From Cyclobacteriaceae bacterium (lineage in GTDB: Bacteria; Bacteroidota; Bacteroidia; Cytophagales; Cyclobacteriaceae), in NCBI GenBank assembly GCA_021648745.1, contig JAKISE010000003.1, forward strand, positions 1 through 64,000: a DNA stretch of 64,000 bases, in the 5' to 3' direction. This document shows positions 17,356-26,008 of the stretch, piece by piece. Each line of letters begins with the position of its first letter. The stretch's first letter is position 1. A model generated the notes under the pieces. That model made no database searches and was not told where the DNA came from. It worked only from the letters and a program-made list of their open reading frames with translations. Both the position numbers and the translations under genes were made by a program.

Positions 17356-18416
17356 TTTATTGCATCAATCGAATTAACCATCTTAATATGGCAAGTAGGA
17401 TTCACTATATTAATCTTATTGAGCATTATTCCTCGCTCTTCAAGCATTGGTTTCAACCAATAAAACCTGCAAGATTTATTATTGACCAACCCAGCTGTTG
17501 ACCAAAAAGATAGTATAATAGAATTTTTAAGATTGGAAATCATTAATTCTGCTGGAATTGTGCTTTCTAAAACCTCCACGTTGTCAAAAATACTTAACGC
17601 CTCTCTTTGGGAAGCGGAAGTAGAAGGATGTAGTTTGATAAGTATTTTTATGCCTGTCTTTGATCTCAACAAGTCTTTAATGAATTGCTTTTCAAAATCA
17701 TTAATGGCTTGATTCCGAAATGGCTGATTAAGGTAGAATATAATATTTTCAATATTACCAACAGGAACATATCCAAAATAAGATAGAGCGACACGTTTGG
17801 ATAAATCAGATTGTAACATCTCCACCTTCCTCAACTTCTTCCTAGCACGAGGGTCAACAAAATCTGGATAAGTAACCCATAGCTCATCTATCTCTTTGAG
17901 ATCGCCATATACGAGAGTTGGCCAATAGAAATATAAATTTCTAAATCCGTTGACCCATAAAAATTTATATGTCCTTACCAATACTTTAAAACTCCATCGC
18001 GGTGTAAATGAAGTAATTCTGCCGTATGCAGCAGTTCCATCTGGAGCTAAAATGATTTCTGTTCCCAGCTTACTGAGTTCCTTTATTAATAAGAAATCAA
18101 TAAAAGCTAATCGGTTAAAAGAAAAGTATTTTGCGACTTTCGATTCAAGAAGAGAGTTTACCAATTTTATCAAATCTGGATTAAGAACTATAACACCTTC
18201 ATCGTAGTTCAACTCTTGATAATTCAAATGCTTAAATTCAGACAGGTCCTTCTTAAACCTGAATCGTATGCTCTCTTTTTGTGTTGTTTGAATGATCAGT
18301 ATTTGATATTGTTGCACATTAGAAAAAAAATCAGAAATAATACTAATAGCTCCTAGCATGTGATATTCTGTATGCACAATGAATACTATGAATTCTTTAT
18401 TATTAGGAATACTCAT
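17352..18416 (-). CDS. polysialyltransferase/sialyltransferase-like GT-B glycosyltransferase
   Basis: 354 residues. Three elements resemble the motifs of bacterial sialyl- and polysialyltransferases (GT52/GT38-type): an acidic-G element APDGTA (PDG at 125-127), the HP motif KLHPST (263-264) and a serine/threonine motif SFWSTAGL (303-307). It overlaps the polymerase gene by four bases and lies close to genes making a CMP-activated nonulosonic acid, so it is the best candidate for transferring that sugar. The activity is inferred from these short motifs and the neighbours. Confidence 0.65.
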   Translation of the reverse strand: MSIPNNKEFIVFIVHTEYHMLGAISIISDFFSNVQQYQILIIQTTQKESIRFRFKKDLSEFKHLNYQELNYDEGVIVLNPDLIKLVNSLLESKVAKYFSFNRLAFIDFLLIKELSKLGTEIILAPDGTAAYGRITSFTPRWSFKVLVRTYKFLWVNGFRNLYFYWPTLVYGDLKEIDELWVTYPDFVDPRARKKLRKVEMLQSDLSKRVALSYFGYVPVGNIENIIFYLNQPFRNQAINDFEKQFIKDLLRSKTGIKILIKLHPSTSASQREALSIFDNVEVLESTIPAELMISNLKNSIILSFWSTAGLVNNKSCRFYWLKPMLEERGIMLNKINIVNPTCHIKMVNSIDAIK

Positions 18417-18421
18417 CTTTA

Positions 18422-19870
18422 CTAATTATTGCTTTTAAGCACAATATGTTTAAATTCATAGATTGCATTAATCTTGAATATGTAGGCAAGAAATAAATAA
18501 ACTGATAACATTATAACTGGAAGGATTGAGATCCTATAAATATCTGAAATTTGATTCTCAATAGTAATTAAATTGAGCCAATAGCAAAAACTTCCAGCTA
18601 GTAGAGCAAGGAATATCATTAACCATATATCCAATATTTGTTCTTTGATTGTGTATTTGATAAGTCCGCCTCCTAGATAAGCATTAATACTGAGACTTAT
18701 CAACATGGATCCTACTTGCCCCCACAACAATCCATAAATACCAAACGGGATAGCCAGAAGCAATGCCAGTATTGTGATAATGTTGCTAATCATCTCTAAT
18801 CGCAAATAAAGTCCACTCTTACCCACTACTTTTAAGATGTTCAAATTATTGTGCTGAATAGGAAACAATATGCCTACGATACATAGTATTTGAAAATACG
18901 GAACTGCTGGTAACCATTTGTCGGTAATTAAGAAACGAAAAAGAGGCTCTGCAATAATTATGGCACATATCATTAAAGGAGTAAGCCAGAACATAATTTG
19001 TTGCATCAGTCTTCTATAAACAGATTTCATTTTAGGCACATCATCTTGAATGGAAGCGAGCAGAGGATATGTCACTTTACTAAGGGCAGAAGTAATATTT
19101 TCAACAGGAAGTTGTTTTAGAGACTGAGCCCTTGTATAAAAACCTAACTGGGAAGCTGAAAAATATTTTCCAATGACAATATTATACGAATTGCTAAAAA
19201 TAGAATTAAACAACCCTGAAGCTGTTAGTTTATACCCAAAATTTAAATGTATTTTTAGTCGATCAAAATTAAAATCCATGGAGGGTCTCCATTCAGACAT
19301 CATCCAAAGTATTATAGTTCCTAAAACAGATCTGAATAAATTCATATAAACTAAGCTCCAAACCCCAAATCCTTGATACGCTAAAACGACCCCTAGAGCA
19401 CCCCCACCTATTGTTGATGGGATATTAATTAGCATTTGCTTTTTGAATTCTAAGTTTTTATTGAGTCGAGTACTCTGTACTATCGTAAGTGACGAAATAA
19501 TAAATGAAAGACAGTAAATTCGTATTATTAATGTCAATGAAGGCTGCCCATAAAACATAGAGATATAAGGAGCAACGAGAAAAACCATTGCATATATCAC
19601 AATACTTGTCAAAAAATTAGCAATAAAAACCGTTGAATAGTCAATTTTATCTGGATCTTTGGTTCTTAACAAACTTGCCGCCATTCCATTATCAACTAGT
19701 GCATTACCAATCGCTATGAATACCGTAATCATTCCTATCAGGCCAAACTCAGCAGGTAATAAAAGACGGGCTAATAAAATTGAGATAAAGAAGCCAATAA
19801 ATTGAATACCAAATTGCTGAACAAATGACCAAAGTATTCCGCTTACAGCTTTTTGTTTAAACGAACCCAT
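18422..19870 (-). CDS. Wzx-type lipopolysaccharide/EPS flippase (MOP superfamily)
   Basis: 482 residues with about 12-14 membrane helices. It begins with KQKAVSGILWSFVQQFGIQFIGFFISILLARLL-like sequence, typical of MOP-family flippases of the WzxC group, and contains ILLARLLLPAEFGLIGMI. It should move undecaprenyl-linked repeat units across the inner membrane, after which the polymerase at 16114 joins them. Confidence 0.88.
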   Translation of the reverse strand: MGSFKQKAVSGILWSFVQQFGIQFIGFFISILLARLLLPAEFGLIGMITVFIAIGNALVDNGMAASLLRTKDPDKIDYSTVFIANFLTSIVIYAMVFLVAPYISMFYGQPSLTLIIRIYCLSFIISSLTIVQSTRLNKNLEFKKQMLINIPSTIGGGALGVVLAYQGFGVWSLVYMNLFRSVLGTIILWMMSEWRPSMDFNFDRLKIHLNFGYKLTASGLFNSIFSNSYNIVIGKYFSASQLGFYTRAQSLKQLPVENITSALSKVTYPLLASIQDDVPKMKSVYRRLMQQIMFWLTPLMICAIIIAEPLFRFLITDKWLPAVPYFQILCIVGILFPIQHNNLNILKVVGKSGLYLRLEMISNIITILALLLAIPFGIYGLLWGQVGSMLISLSINAYLGGGLIKYTIKEQILDIWLMIFLALLAGSFCYWLNLITIENQISDIYRISILPVIMLSVYLFLAYIFKINAIYEFKHIVLKSNN

Positions 19871-19899
19871 TGGCAGTCTTGAAAGTGGTTGAACCCACT

Positions 19900-20589
19900 T
19901 TATAACTTGGGATTAGCTTTCAACAAAAATTCTGCAAAACTCCAATCAAACTTCGTGTCAATATCATGTGATGAAATGTCGTCCATTACATATTTTTTAA
20001 CTTTCTCAAAATGATTTAGCTCTTTAAGTCTCAAAGAGGAAATATTGATAATATAAATCCCCCCATTATACTCCCAGACCCTAGGACAGTCTTGCCTTCT
20101 AGCATAATTTCCTGATTTCGAGGGTTTTAAATAACCATTAGAATCTTCTTCAAATAATACATAATACGGATTGGCCCTTGTCTCTCTTACCGAAACTACC
20201 ATATCTATAGTATTAGAATAGAGCTGAAGTGCTTCTTTTATATGTCTAGAATTCCTAAATGGAGAAGTTGGCTGCAATAAAATAAGTGTATCCGGATAAT
20301 ACCCGTTTTTTTCTACAAAATTCAAGGCATGAATCAATACACTATAAGTTCCTGCTGTATCAATAGATAGTTTGGAAGGTCGAAGAAATGGAACATCAAG
20401 ACCCAATTTTTCCACTTCATGTTTAATCTCCAAAGCATCGGTAGATACAACTATCCTTTCATCTTGAAAAATTCCTCTGGCAGCTTCGATTGTATATTGA
20501 ATAAGAGGCTTGTCATGAAGTTTCTTAATGTTTTTACCTGGCACCCCCTTTGACCCTCCTCTAGCTGGAATAACAACTAACGGTTTCAT
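19900..20589 (-). CDS. neuA: acylneuraminate cytidylyltransferase (NeuA/LegF-like)
   Basis: 229 residues. The N-terminal IPARGGSKGVPGKNIKKL is the CTP-binding signature of CMP-nonulosonate synthetases, followed by PLIQYTIEAA and LILLQPTSPFRN. It activates a nonulosonic acid with CMP. With NeuB, NeuC and PtmE homologues next to it, the likely substrate is a legionaminic acid-type sugar and not neuraminic acid. The ATG overlaps the PtmE-like gene stop by four bases. Confidence 0.9.
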   Translation of the reverse strand: MKPLVVIPARGGSKGVPGKNIKKLHDKPLIQYTIEAARGIFQDERIVVSTDALEIKHEVEKLGLDVPFLRPSKLSIDTAGTYSVLIHALNFVEKNGYYPDTLILLQPTSPFRNSRHIKEALQLYSNTIDMVVSVRETRANPYYVLFEEDSNGYLKPSKSGNYARRQDCPRVWEYNGGIYIINISSLRLKELNHFEKVKKYVMDDISSHDIDTKFDWSFAEFLLKANPKL

Positions 20590-21632
20590 AAGTCCAAATG
20601 CTTAATATCGTTTTGGGCCTTTTGAAAATCTGCTGGCTTACCAATATCCAGCCAATATTGCCGCATAGGGAACGAGATTAACTTTTTCTTATCTACAATC
20701 AAGGCTTGCATCAAATCTGTACTATTATAAAAAATGTCTTTCGGAATGTAATTAAGAATTTCTTTTTTAACAAGATAAATACCCCCGTTGGAGAAGTAGG
20801 TAAATGTAGGCTTTTCTTTAAATGAGATAATCTGATGATTACTAGTCTCTACCACTGCATAGGGCACATCTACTGAATACGGAATAGTTACAACAGACAT
20901 GTCTGCATCCTTCTCAATAAAATCTTTAAAGAATTCTTCATAGTTCAGATTGGTAAGTATATCCGAATTGGTAATAAGCACATAATCATGCTGAAAATTA
21001 AAAATTTTACTTACTGCGCCTATGGTGCCAAGTGGCCTATCTTCCCTTACATAATTAATAGTAACATTCTTATCTGATCCATCTTTGAAATGATCTTCGA
21101 GCTGCTCTCCAAAATGCCCCACGGAGAGCCATAAATCATCTATTCCAAATTTTCTAATGCGGTCAATAGTATGGTCAATAATGGTTTTATCTCCAATTTT
21201 GAGCAGTGGTTTAGGGACTAAATCCGTCATAGGTCGTAGTCTTGTACCCTTCCCTCCTGCCATGACCACAGCATCCACGGGTAAATACGATTGCTGGAGT
21301 CTAAAATTGAGTATGTTGATGATTTTTCTTGAAGGGTCAAGTACTGGAATGACTTTGAATTGACCTTTTCGGAATGATATAATTTCATCAAGAGAATAAT
21401 TCTCTTTTCTAATAAATTTAGGGTTATCTTGAATAAAGTCGTCAACAATGTTCTCTGTTCCTAACTCGTTTAATAGACCCCTTCGAACATCTCCATCTGT
21501 TAAACTGCCAATTAACTTATCATTTTGATCAACCACAAATAAAATCGCATCTATGCCAAGTTTATCTAATTTTTCGAGTGCACGTTTAATACTTGCCCCT
21601 TTTAGAATAAGGTGATCTTTATAATTTCTCAA
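20586..21632 (-). CDS. ptmE: CBS-domain nucleotidyltransferase, PtmE-like (GlcN-1-P guanylyltransferase)
   Basis: 348 residues. Residues 1-115 form a CBS pair (VVDQNDKLIGSLTDGDVRRGLL); from about 120 a sugar nucleotidyltransferase domain begins with VVMAGGKGTRLRPMTDLVPKPLL. This fusion is the hallmark of PtmE, which in Campylobacter makes GDP-GlcN for the GDP-based legionaminic acid pathway. Its place between NeuA and PIG-L genes fits. The start is TTG at 21630-21632, overlapping the PIG-L gene end by 14 bases. Confidence 0.82.
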   Translation of the reverse strand: MRNYKDHLILKGASIKRALEKLDKLGIDAILFVVDQNDKLIGSLTDGDVRRGLLNELGTENIVDDFIQDNPKFIRKENYSLDEIISFRKGQFKVIPVLDPSRKIINILNFRLQQSYLPVDAVVMAGGKGTRLRPMTDLVPKPLLKIGDKTIIDHTIDRIRKFGIDDLWLSVGHFGEQLEDHFKDGSDKNVTINYVREDRPLGTIGAVSKIFNFQHDYVLITNSDILTNLNYEEFFKDFIEKDADMSVVTIPYSVDVPYAVVETSNHQIISFKEKPTFTYFSNGGIYLVKKEILNYIPKDIFYNSTDLMQALIVDKKKLISFPMRQYWLDIGKPADFQKAQNDIKHLDL

Positions 21633-22299
21633 ACCTGTAAGATTTTAATATTTGGAATGCTTCTGCATATTCCACACCACATGAAGCACCTCTATAGGTT
21701 GCAAGAGCACGAATATTCCTTTCTGATCTAGGAAATGGATGCTCCCCTAATTCCGACCTATAAATATTCATCAACTTTAGCTTCTCTTCGATTGTTTCGG
21801 TAATATCAATGAAACAATTGGGTATAAAAGCATTTTCAGCTAAAGCGGGAGCGAACTCGGTTTCAGAGATACATTCATACATAAAAATCTCTCTTAAAAA
21901 TGGATATCTGAAGGATTTTGTACAAGCCATTACAGCGTTAAATACCACCCGATGGTCTGAATGAGCATCAGACCTATTCAAAATATAAATACGTTCAGGT
22001 TTAAATTCGTGAAACACGTCAGAAATCCGTGGTACCATCGAAATCAAATCTCTAGAACTTAATTGCATAGTAGAGTAATTGAGTTTGTAAACTTTAGCAC
22101 TTAACTTGTTTGATATATCCGTAATTTCTGCCTCCCTTTTAGTTATGGCTTTTTCGCTAAACCCTTGCTCCTTGGATATGTTAGTAACTATCACCCATGC
22201 AATCGAATCTCCTTCTTTTATATGACGTAGCAATGTACCTCCTGCACCAAGAACTTCATCATCTGGATGTGCTGATATAATTAAAATTTTTTTATTCAT
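21619..22299 (-). CDS. PIG-L/LmbE-family N-acetyl sugar deacetylase
   Basis: 226 residues. The zinc-binding AHPDDE motif is in ISAHPDDEVLGAGG at the N-terminus, and the later SDAHSDHRVVF contains the second zinc histidine region. PIG-L enzymes remove acetyl groups from N-acetyl sugars. It is sandwiched between PtmE and a formyltransferase and overlaps both, so its product is probably the free amine that the formyltransferase then modifies. The step in the pathway is inference. Confidence 0.85.
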   Translation of the reverse strand: MNKKILIISAHPDDEVLGAGGTLLRHIKEGDSIAWVIVTNISKEQGFSEKAITKREAEITDISNKLSAKVYKLNYSTMQLSSRDLISMVPRISDVFHEFKPERIYILNRSDAHSDHRVVFNAVMACTKSFRYPFLREIFMYECISETEFAPALAENAFIPNCFIDITETIEEKLKLMNIYRSELGEHPFPRSERNIRALATYRGASCGVEYAEAFQILKSYRFEKL

Positions 22300-23186
22300 T
22301 GTATGTAACTATTAATCGTTGGTAGTGTTTCAAATTCATGTTCTACCAACCAAATACTACTATCAGCAGTCTTAATACATATTTCGTTCTTTATATTTAC
22401 AGCTAGTACTTTCCCCGATTCAAAATTCAAGGGAGCTGACTTACAGATTCTTGTTTTCCAAATTTTGATTTGTTTTTCATTATATATGACATGAGCTCCA
22501 ACATAAGGATGAGTTAATGCACGAACCAAATTATAAATAGTATCACTATTCATTCTAAAATCGATTTCACCATCTTTTTCACCTCTCTTTCTCCATAAAT
22601 TCGACATATTTTGGTTTTGTTTTTTCCAAACAATATTATAATTTGCAATTAAGGGGATAAATTCTAATATTTGCGCTTTTGCTGTGGTTGATAGCTTCTC
22701 ATATAAAGAACCTGCATTATCTTCCTCTAAAATTGAAACTGTTTTCTGGCTTATAATGTCCCCAGAATCAGCTCCTGAGTCCATCTTAAAAAAGGTTGAC
22801 CCAGTTTCTTTTAATCCCAGAGCCAAAGCCCATATGATTGGATGCCTTCCTCTATTTTTAGGCAATTTTGATGGATGATAACCTATAACTCCTAACGGGG
22901 CAGCTTTTAGTAGCTCTTTCCTTATCAATGATGACCAGCCAAAACAAAATATCACATCTGGTACGAATCCTTTTATCCAATCAATGATATGAGGAGCATT
23001 GATATCCTTGACATATTTAAAAGGGATATTATTAGCTTTAGCAAGGTCTGATATATCAGAATGATCAGTGTTGACGCTTGATGCTGATTTAGTAGTGACA
23101 CCAACTACCTCGACATCTACGCAGCCCAAAATCGTTTCTAGCATGGCTCTAGAAAAAAGAACATTACCAATAAAAAATACTCTCAT
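22296..23186 (-). CDS. formyltransferase-family protein (probable sugar N-formyltransferase)
   Basis: 296 residues. It has the N10-formyl-THF transferase fold signature YHPSKLPKNRGRHPI (His104) and DSGADSGDI (Asp140). In methionyl-tRNA and ArnA formyltransferases an Asn precedes the His by two; here that position is Gly102, a variant I associate with a branch found in glycan loci. The C-terminal part resembles an Fmt C-terminal domain. It overlaps PIG-L and NeuC genes by four bases each. It is more likely to formylate a sugar amine than tRNA. Confidence 0.78.
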   Translation of the reverse strand: MRVFFIGNVLFSRAMLETILGCVDVEVVGVTTKSASSVNTDHSDISDLAKANNIPFKYVKDINAPHIIDWIKGFVPDVIFCFGWSSLIRKELLKAAPLGVIGYHPSKLPKNRGRHPIIWALALGLKETGSTFFKMDSGADSGDIISQKTVSILEEDNAGSLYEKLSTTAKAQILEFIPLIANYNIVWKKQNQNMSNLWRKRGEKDGEIDFRMNSDTIYNLVRALTHPYVGAHVIYNEKQIKIWKTRICKSAPLNFESGKVLAVNIKNEICIKTADSSIWLVEHEFETLPTINSYIQ

Positions 23187-24343
23187 AAATCGTAAAACTC
23201 TTTTTTTAGAATTCCTTCTAGAGAAAATGTTTTTATTATTTCCTTAATTTTCTCTGATCCTCCACCTTTACCATAAGGGTTTTTTGTATCTGAGATAGAA
23301 TCTAAAAATTCTTTTGAAAGACCCTGTTTCAATGATTTGGCAATACTTTGCTCATTAGGCTGGCAGTCAATTACTGATGTCGCCTTCAATCTTCCTTTTT
23401 GTCGATCCCCTATATTAATAGTTGGGATTTTAAAACTTGGTACCTCAGTTAATCCGCTTGATGAATTACCAATGACTAAATCCACATATTTTAACGCTGA
23501 TAAATAACGTATTTGCCCTAAAGAAACAAATGCACATGACCTTTCAGGATGGTTTTTAACGTACTGATCAATGAGCTCTATGAGAATTCGGCCGTCAGTA
23601 TCAGCATTCGGTTTTGTAAAAATTATATTTAATCCTTCAATTGAACTAAGGGCATCTAACAAAGCTATAAATTGCCCTTTTGCTGTATTATTTTCCAAAG
23701 TTACGGGATGAAAAGTTACTAAGGCATTTCTTGTCCCAAGCTTGAAATTAATTTCCTGCTCAAATTGTTCCCTTTTCAACAAGTTCAACTTGTAAATATT
23801 ATCCAAACCAGGTGTCCCCGTAACAAAAACACGATTAGGATTTTCTCCAAGTTGTATTACTCTTTTTCTATATTCCTGACTCGCTGTAAAATGAAGGTGA
23901 GCCATTTTTGTTATGGAATGGCGAATTGGCTCGTCAATCAATCCTTCAGTGGCTTCTCCACCATGAACATGTGCTAATGGAATACGGCTAATCATTGCCG
24001 CTGCTGCGGCTGAAAAAATTTCAAATCGGTCTCCTAGTACAAGAATAATATCTGGTCGTAGTTCATTATACGCTTCAGAAAATGAAATCATACCTAAGCC
24101 CATTGACTTCGAAATACCAATAGCTGAATCAGAGGATAACAATACTTCAATTTTTTTAGAGATTGGAAATCCACTTTCTTCTATTGTTTGATAAGTAAGC
24201 CCAAACTCCGGAGAAAGGTGCATCCCTGTCACTAATAATTGAAGCTCTAAGTCCTCGTCCTCATAAATTGCTTTAATCAACCAATACATTAACCCAAATT
24301 CGGCCCGAGTACCGGTCACAACACAAATTTTTCGTTTAATCAT
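23183..24343 (-). CDS. neuC: UDP/GDP-N-acetylhexosamine 2-epimerase, hydrolysing (NeuC/LegG-like)
   Basis: 386 residues with VVTGTRAEFGLMYWLIKAI at the N-terminus and VLGDRFEIFSAAAAAMISRIPLAHVHGGE in the middle, which are NeuC/WecB family landmarks; GNSSSGLTEVPSFKIPTINIG is the C-terminal nucleotide site. It releases the nucleotide and inverts C2 to give the N-acyl-mannosamine-type precursor for NeuB. The neighbours suggest the LegG reaction on a 2,4-diacylamino-trideoxyhexose nucleotide. It overlaps NeuB by eight bases. Confidence 0.9.
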   Translation of the reverse strand: MIKRKICVVTGTRAEFGLMYWLIKAIYEDEDLELQLLVTGMHLSPEFGLTYQTIEESGFPISKKIEVLLSSDSAIGISKSMGLGMISFSEAYNELRPDIILVLGDRFEIFSAAAAAMISRIPLAHVHGGEATEGLIDEPIRHSITKMAHLHFTASQEYRKRVIQLGENPNRVFVTGTPGLDNIYKLNLLKREQFEQEINFKLGTRNALVTFHPVTLENNTAKGQFIALLDALSSIEGLNIIFTKPNADTDGRILIELIDQYVKNHPERSCAFVSLGQIRYLSALKYVDLVIGNSSSGLTEVPSFKIPTINIGDRQKGRLKATSVIDCQPNEQSIAKSLKQGLSKEFLDSISDTKNPYGKGGGSEKIKEIIKTFSLEGILKKEFYDL

Positions 24344-25370
24344 TATAATCAGATTTTAATAATTTGTGAAATGCACTTAAATCTTTTACTGATTTTTTAC
24401 CGACTATACTTTTCCAAAACATTGGAGAAATTCCATTAGATGGTCTTAAAACAATAAGGTTTTTTTCTGTTAATTCTTCCCCCTTTTTAAGATCCATTTT
24501 TAAATAAATACTTTTCCTGACTATTTCAATATTTTTATTCTCACTATTCGATGGTTCTTTTATACCTGAACCAGAAATAGCGGCCTCAATATTTCTTATG
24601 GATTCCACCATTTTCTTTAGTTCATCAGGTTCTAAAGAAGCCTGATGATCTGGGCCAGGTAAACTACGATCGAGGGTAAAATGTTTCTCAATTACCGATG
24701 CCCCCAACGCTACCGCAGCAATGGGCACTTCAATACCAAGGGTATGATCAGAATAGCCCACTTTTACCTTGAACTCTGCACCAATTGTGTTCATTGCTTT
24801 CAAGTTCACATCTTCCATGGGGGTAGGATATTCTGTATTACAATGGAGTACGGTTAATTTATCTTTCGACAAGCCTTCAGACATTAAAACACTAAGGGCA
24901 TCCCCTATTTCTTTAAGGGTTGACATTCCTGTTGAGAGAATGATTGGTTTTTTAAAGCCCGCCAATTTTTTAAGGTAAGGGTAATTGGTTATCTCACCAC
25001 TAGGTATTTTAAATGTATTAAATCCTAGGGAATTTAAATAATCCAACCCTTCTGTATCAAAAGCCGTAGAGAAAAACTTTATTTTCTTGGATTTGCAATA
25101 ACTGATAAGTTTCTTGTGATCTTTATTAGATAATTCTAGTGCCTTTAGCATTGTATATTGAGAATCATCCCCATCACAAGTATTCGCAATCTGGTAATCA
25201 GCCTTTCTAGTTTCTTTGCTAACCAACTTCTCTGCTTTAAAAGTTTGGAATTTAACGTAATCAACTCCGGCATCTGCTGCTACATCAATTAAGGCCATTG
25301 CGGTTGCCATATCACCATTATGGTTTACACCGGCCTCCGCAATAATAATTACCTTATCAGTTTTATTCAT
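24336..25370 (-). CDS. neuB: N-acetylneuraminate/legionaminate synthase (NeuB/LegI-like)
   Basis: 344 residues. The TIM-barrel domain starts with IIAEAGVNHNGDMATAMALID and contains YVKFQTFKAEKLVS and GYSDHTLGIEVPIAAVALGA; VIEKHFTLDRSLPGPDHQASL is highly typical. The last 60 residues are the SAF (antifreeze-like) domain (RKSIYLKMDLKKGEELTEKN). It condenses phosphoenolpyruvate with the N-acyl-hexosamine to give a nine-carbon acid. It overlaps the acetyltransferase gene by eight bases. Confidence 0.93.
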   Translation of the reverse strand: MNKTDKVIIIAEAGVNHNGDMATAMALIDVAADAGVDYVKFQTFKAEKLVSKETRKADYQIANTCDGDDSQYTMLKALELSNKDHKKLISYCKSKKIKFFSTAFDTEGLDYLNSLGFNTFKIPSGEITNYPYLKKLAGFKKPIILSTGMSTLKEIGDALSVLMSEGLSKDKLTVLHCNTEYPTPMEDVNLKAMNTIGAEFKVKVGYSDHTLGIEVPIAAVALGASVIEKHFTLDRSLPGPDHQASLEPDELKKMVESIRNIEAAISGSGIKEPSNSENKNIEIVRKSIYLKMDLKKGEELTEKNLIVLRPSNGISPMFWKSIVGKKSVKDLSAFHKLLKSDYND

Positions 25371-25980
25371 ACCTTCTTGCTGGGTTGCCTACTACCTTTT
25401 CTCCATCAGCTACATTTTTTAGTACTACGCTTCCAGCACCAATTACAACATTATCTCCTATAATAATCCCTTCTTTTATTACAGCATTTGCACCAATAAA
25501 GGCACCAGAGCCAATTATAACATTACCTGCTAAAACAGCTCCAGGTGCCACATGAGCGCCATTGTTTACTACACATTCGTGATCTATACTAGCAGCAGTA
25601 TTTATTATTACATCATTGCCGATGGTACACAGTGGGTTTACAGTAGCTCCTCTAGCTATAAAAGTTCCTTCTCCCATTTTCGTGTATGATGATACAGATG
25701 CATCTGGGTGAATAATAGTATGGCATTGATGCCCTCTTTTACGAACGTACGCAGCAACTTTTACTCGAATTTTATTTTCTCCAATGCCTAAGATAAAACT
25801 TGTGCATCTTTCCCACCCTTGAAAAGTCTTTGCCCTTTCATCTCCTAAATATGCAAGCGAAAATGGGTTGGTAGCAACTTCTACCTTATTAGCATAGCCA
25901 ACAAGGTGATGACCGCACAAGAGTGCTGCTTCTGCAACCACAAATGCATGTCCCGAATACCCCAATAACCCAATTCCCAT
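25363..25980 (-). CDS. NeuD/LegH-like acetyltransferase
   Basis: 205 residues starting at the ATG at 25978-25980 (MGIGLLGYSGHAFVVAEAAL). An upstream extension to 26052 would overlap the dehydratase gene and has no family resemblance, so it is not used. The N-terminal domain is Rossmann-like; hexapeptide repeats run from about residue 95 (IGNDVIINTAASIDHECVVN). It probably N-acetylates the 4-amino group made by an aminotransferase, but no aminotransferase gene is next to it. Confidence 0.85.
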   Translation of the reverse strand: MGIGLLGYSGHAFVVAEAALLCGHHLVGYANKVEVATNPFSLAYLGDERAKTFQGWERCTSFILGIGENKIRVKVAAYVRKRGHQCHTIIHPDASVSSYTKMGEGTFIARGATVNPLCTIGNDVIINTAASIDHECVVNNGAHVAPGAVLAGNVIIGSGAFIGANAVIKEGIIIGDNVVIGAGSVVLKNVADGEKVVGNPARRYE

Positions 25981-26008
25981 TTTCAAAATTTCTATTATTT
26001 GGATAAAA

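Noticed and set aside
22296..23186. Methionyl-tRNA formyltransferase (fmt)
   Set aside because: It is embedded in a sugar operon, overlaps a sugar deacetylase gene, and has Gly102 instead of the usual Asn, so a sugar substrate is more likely.
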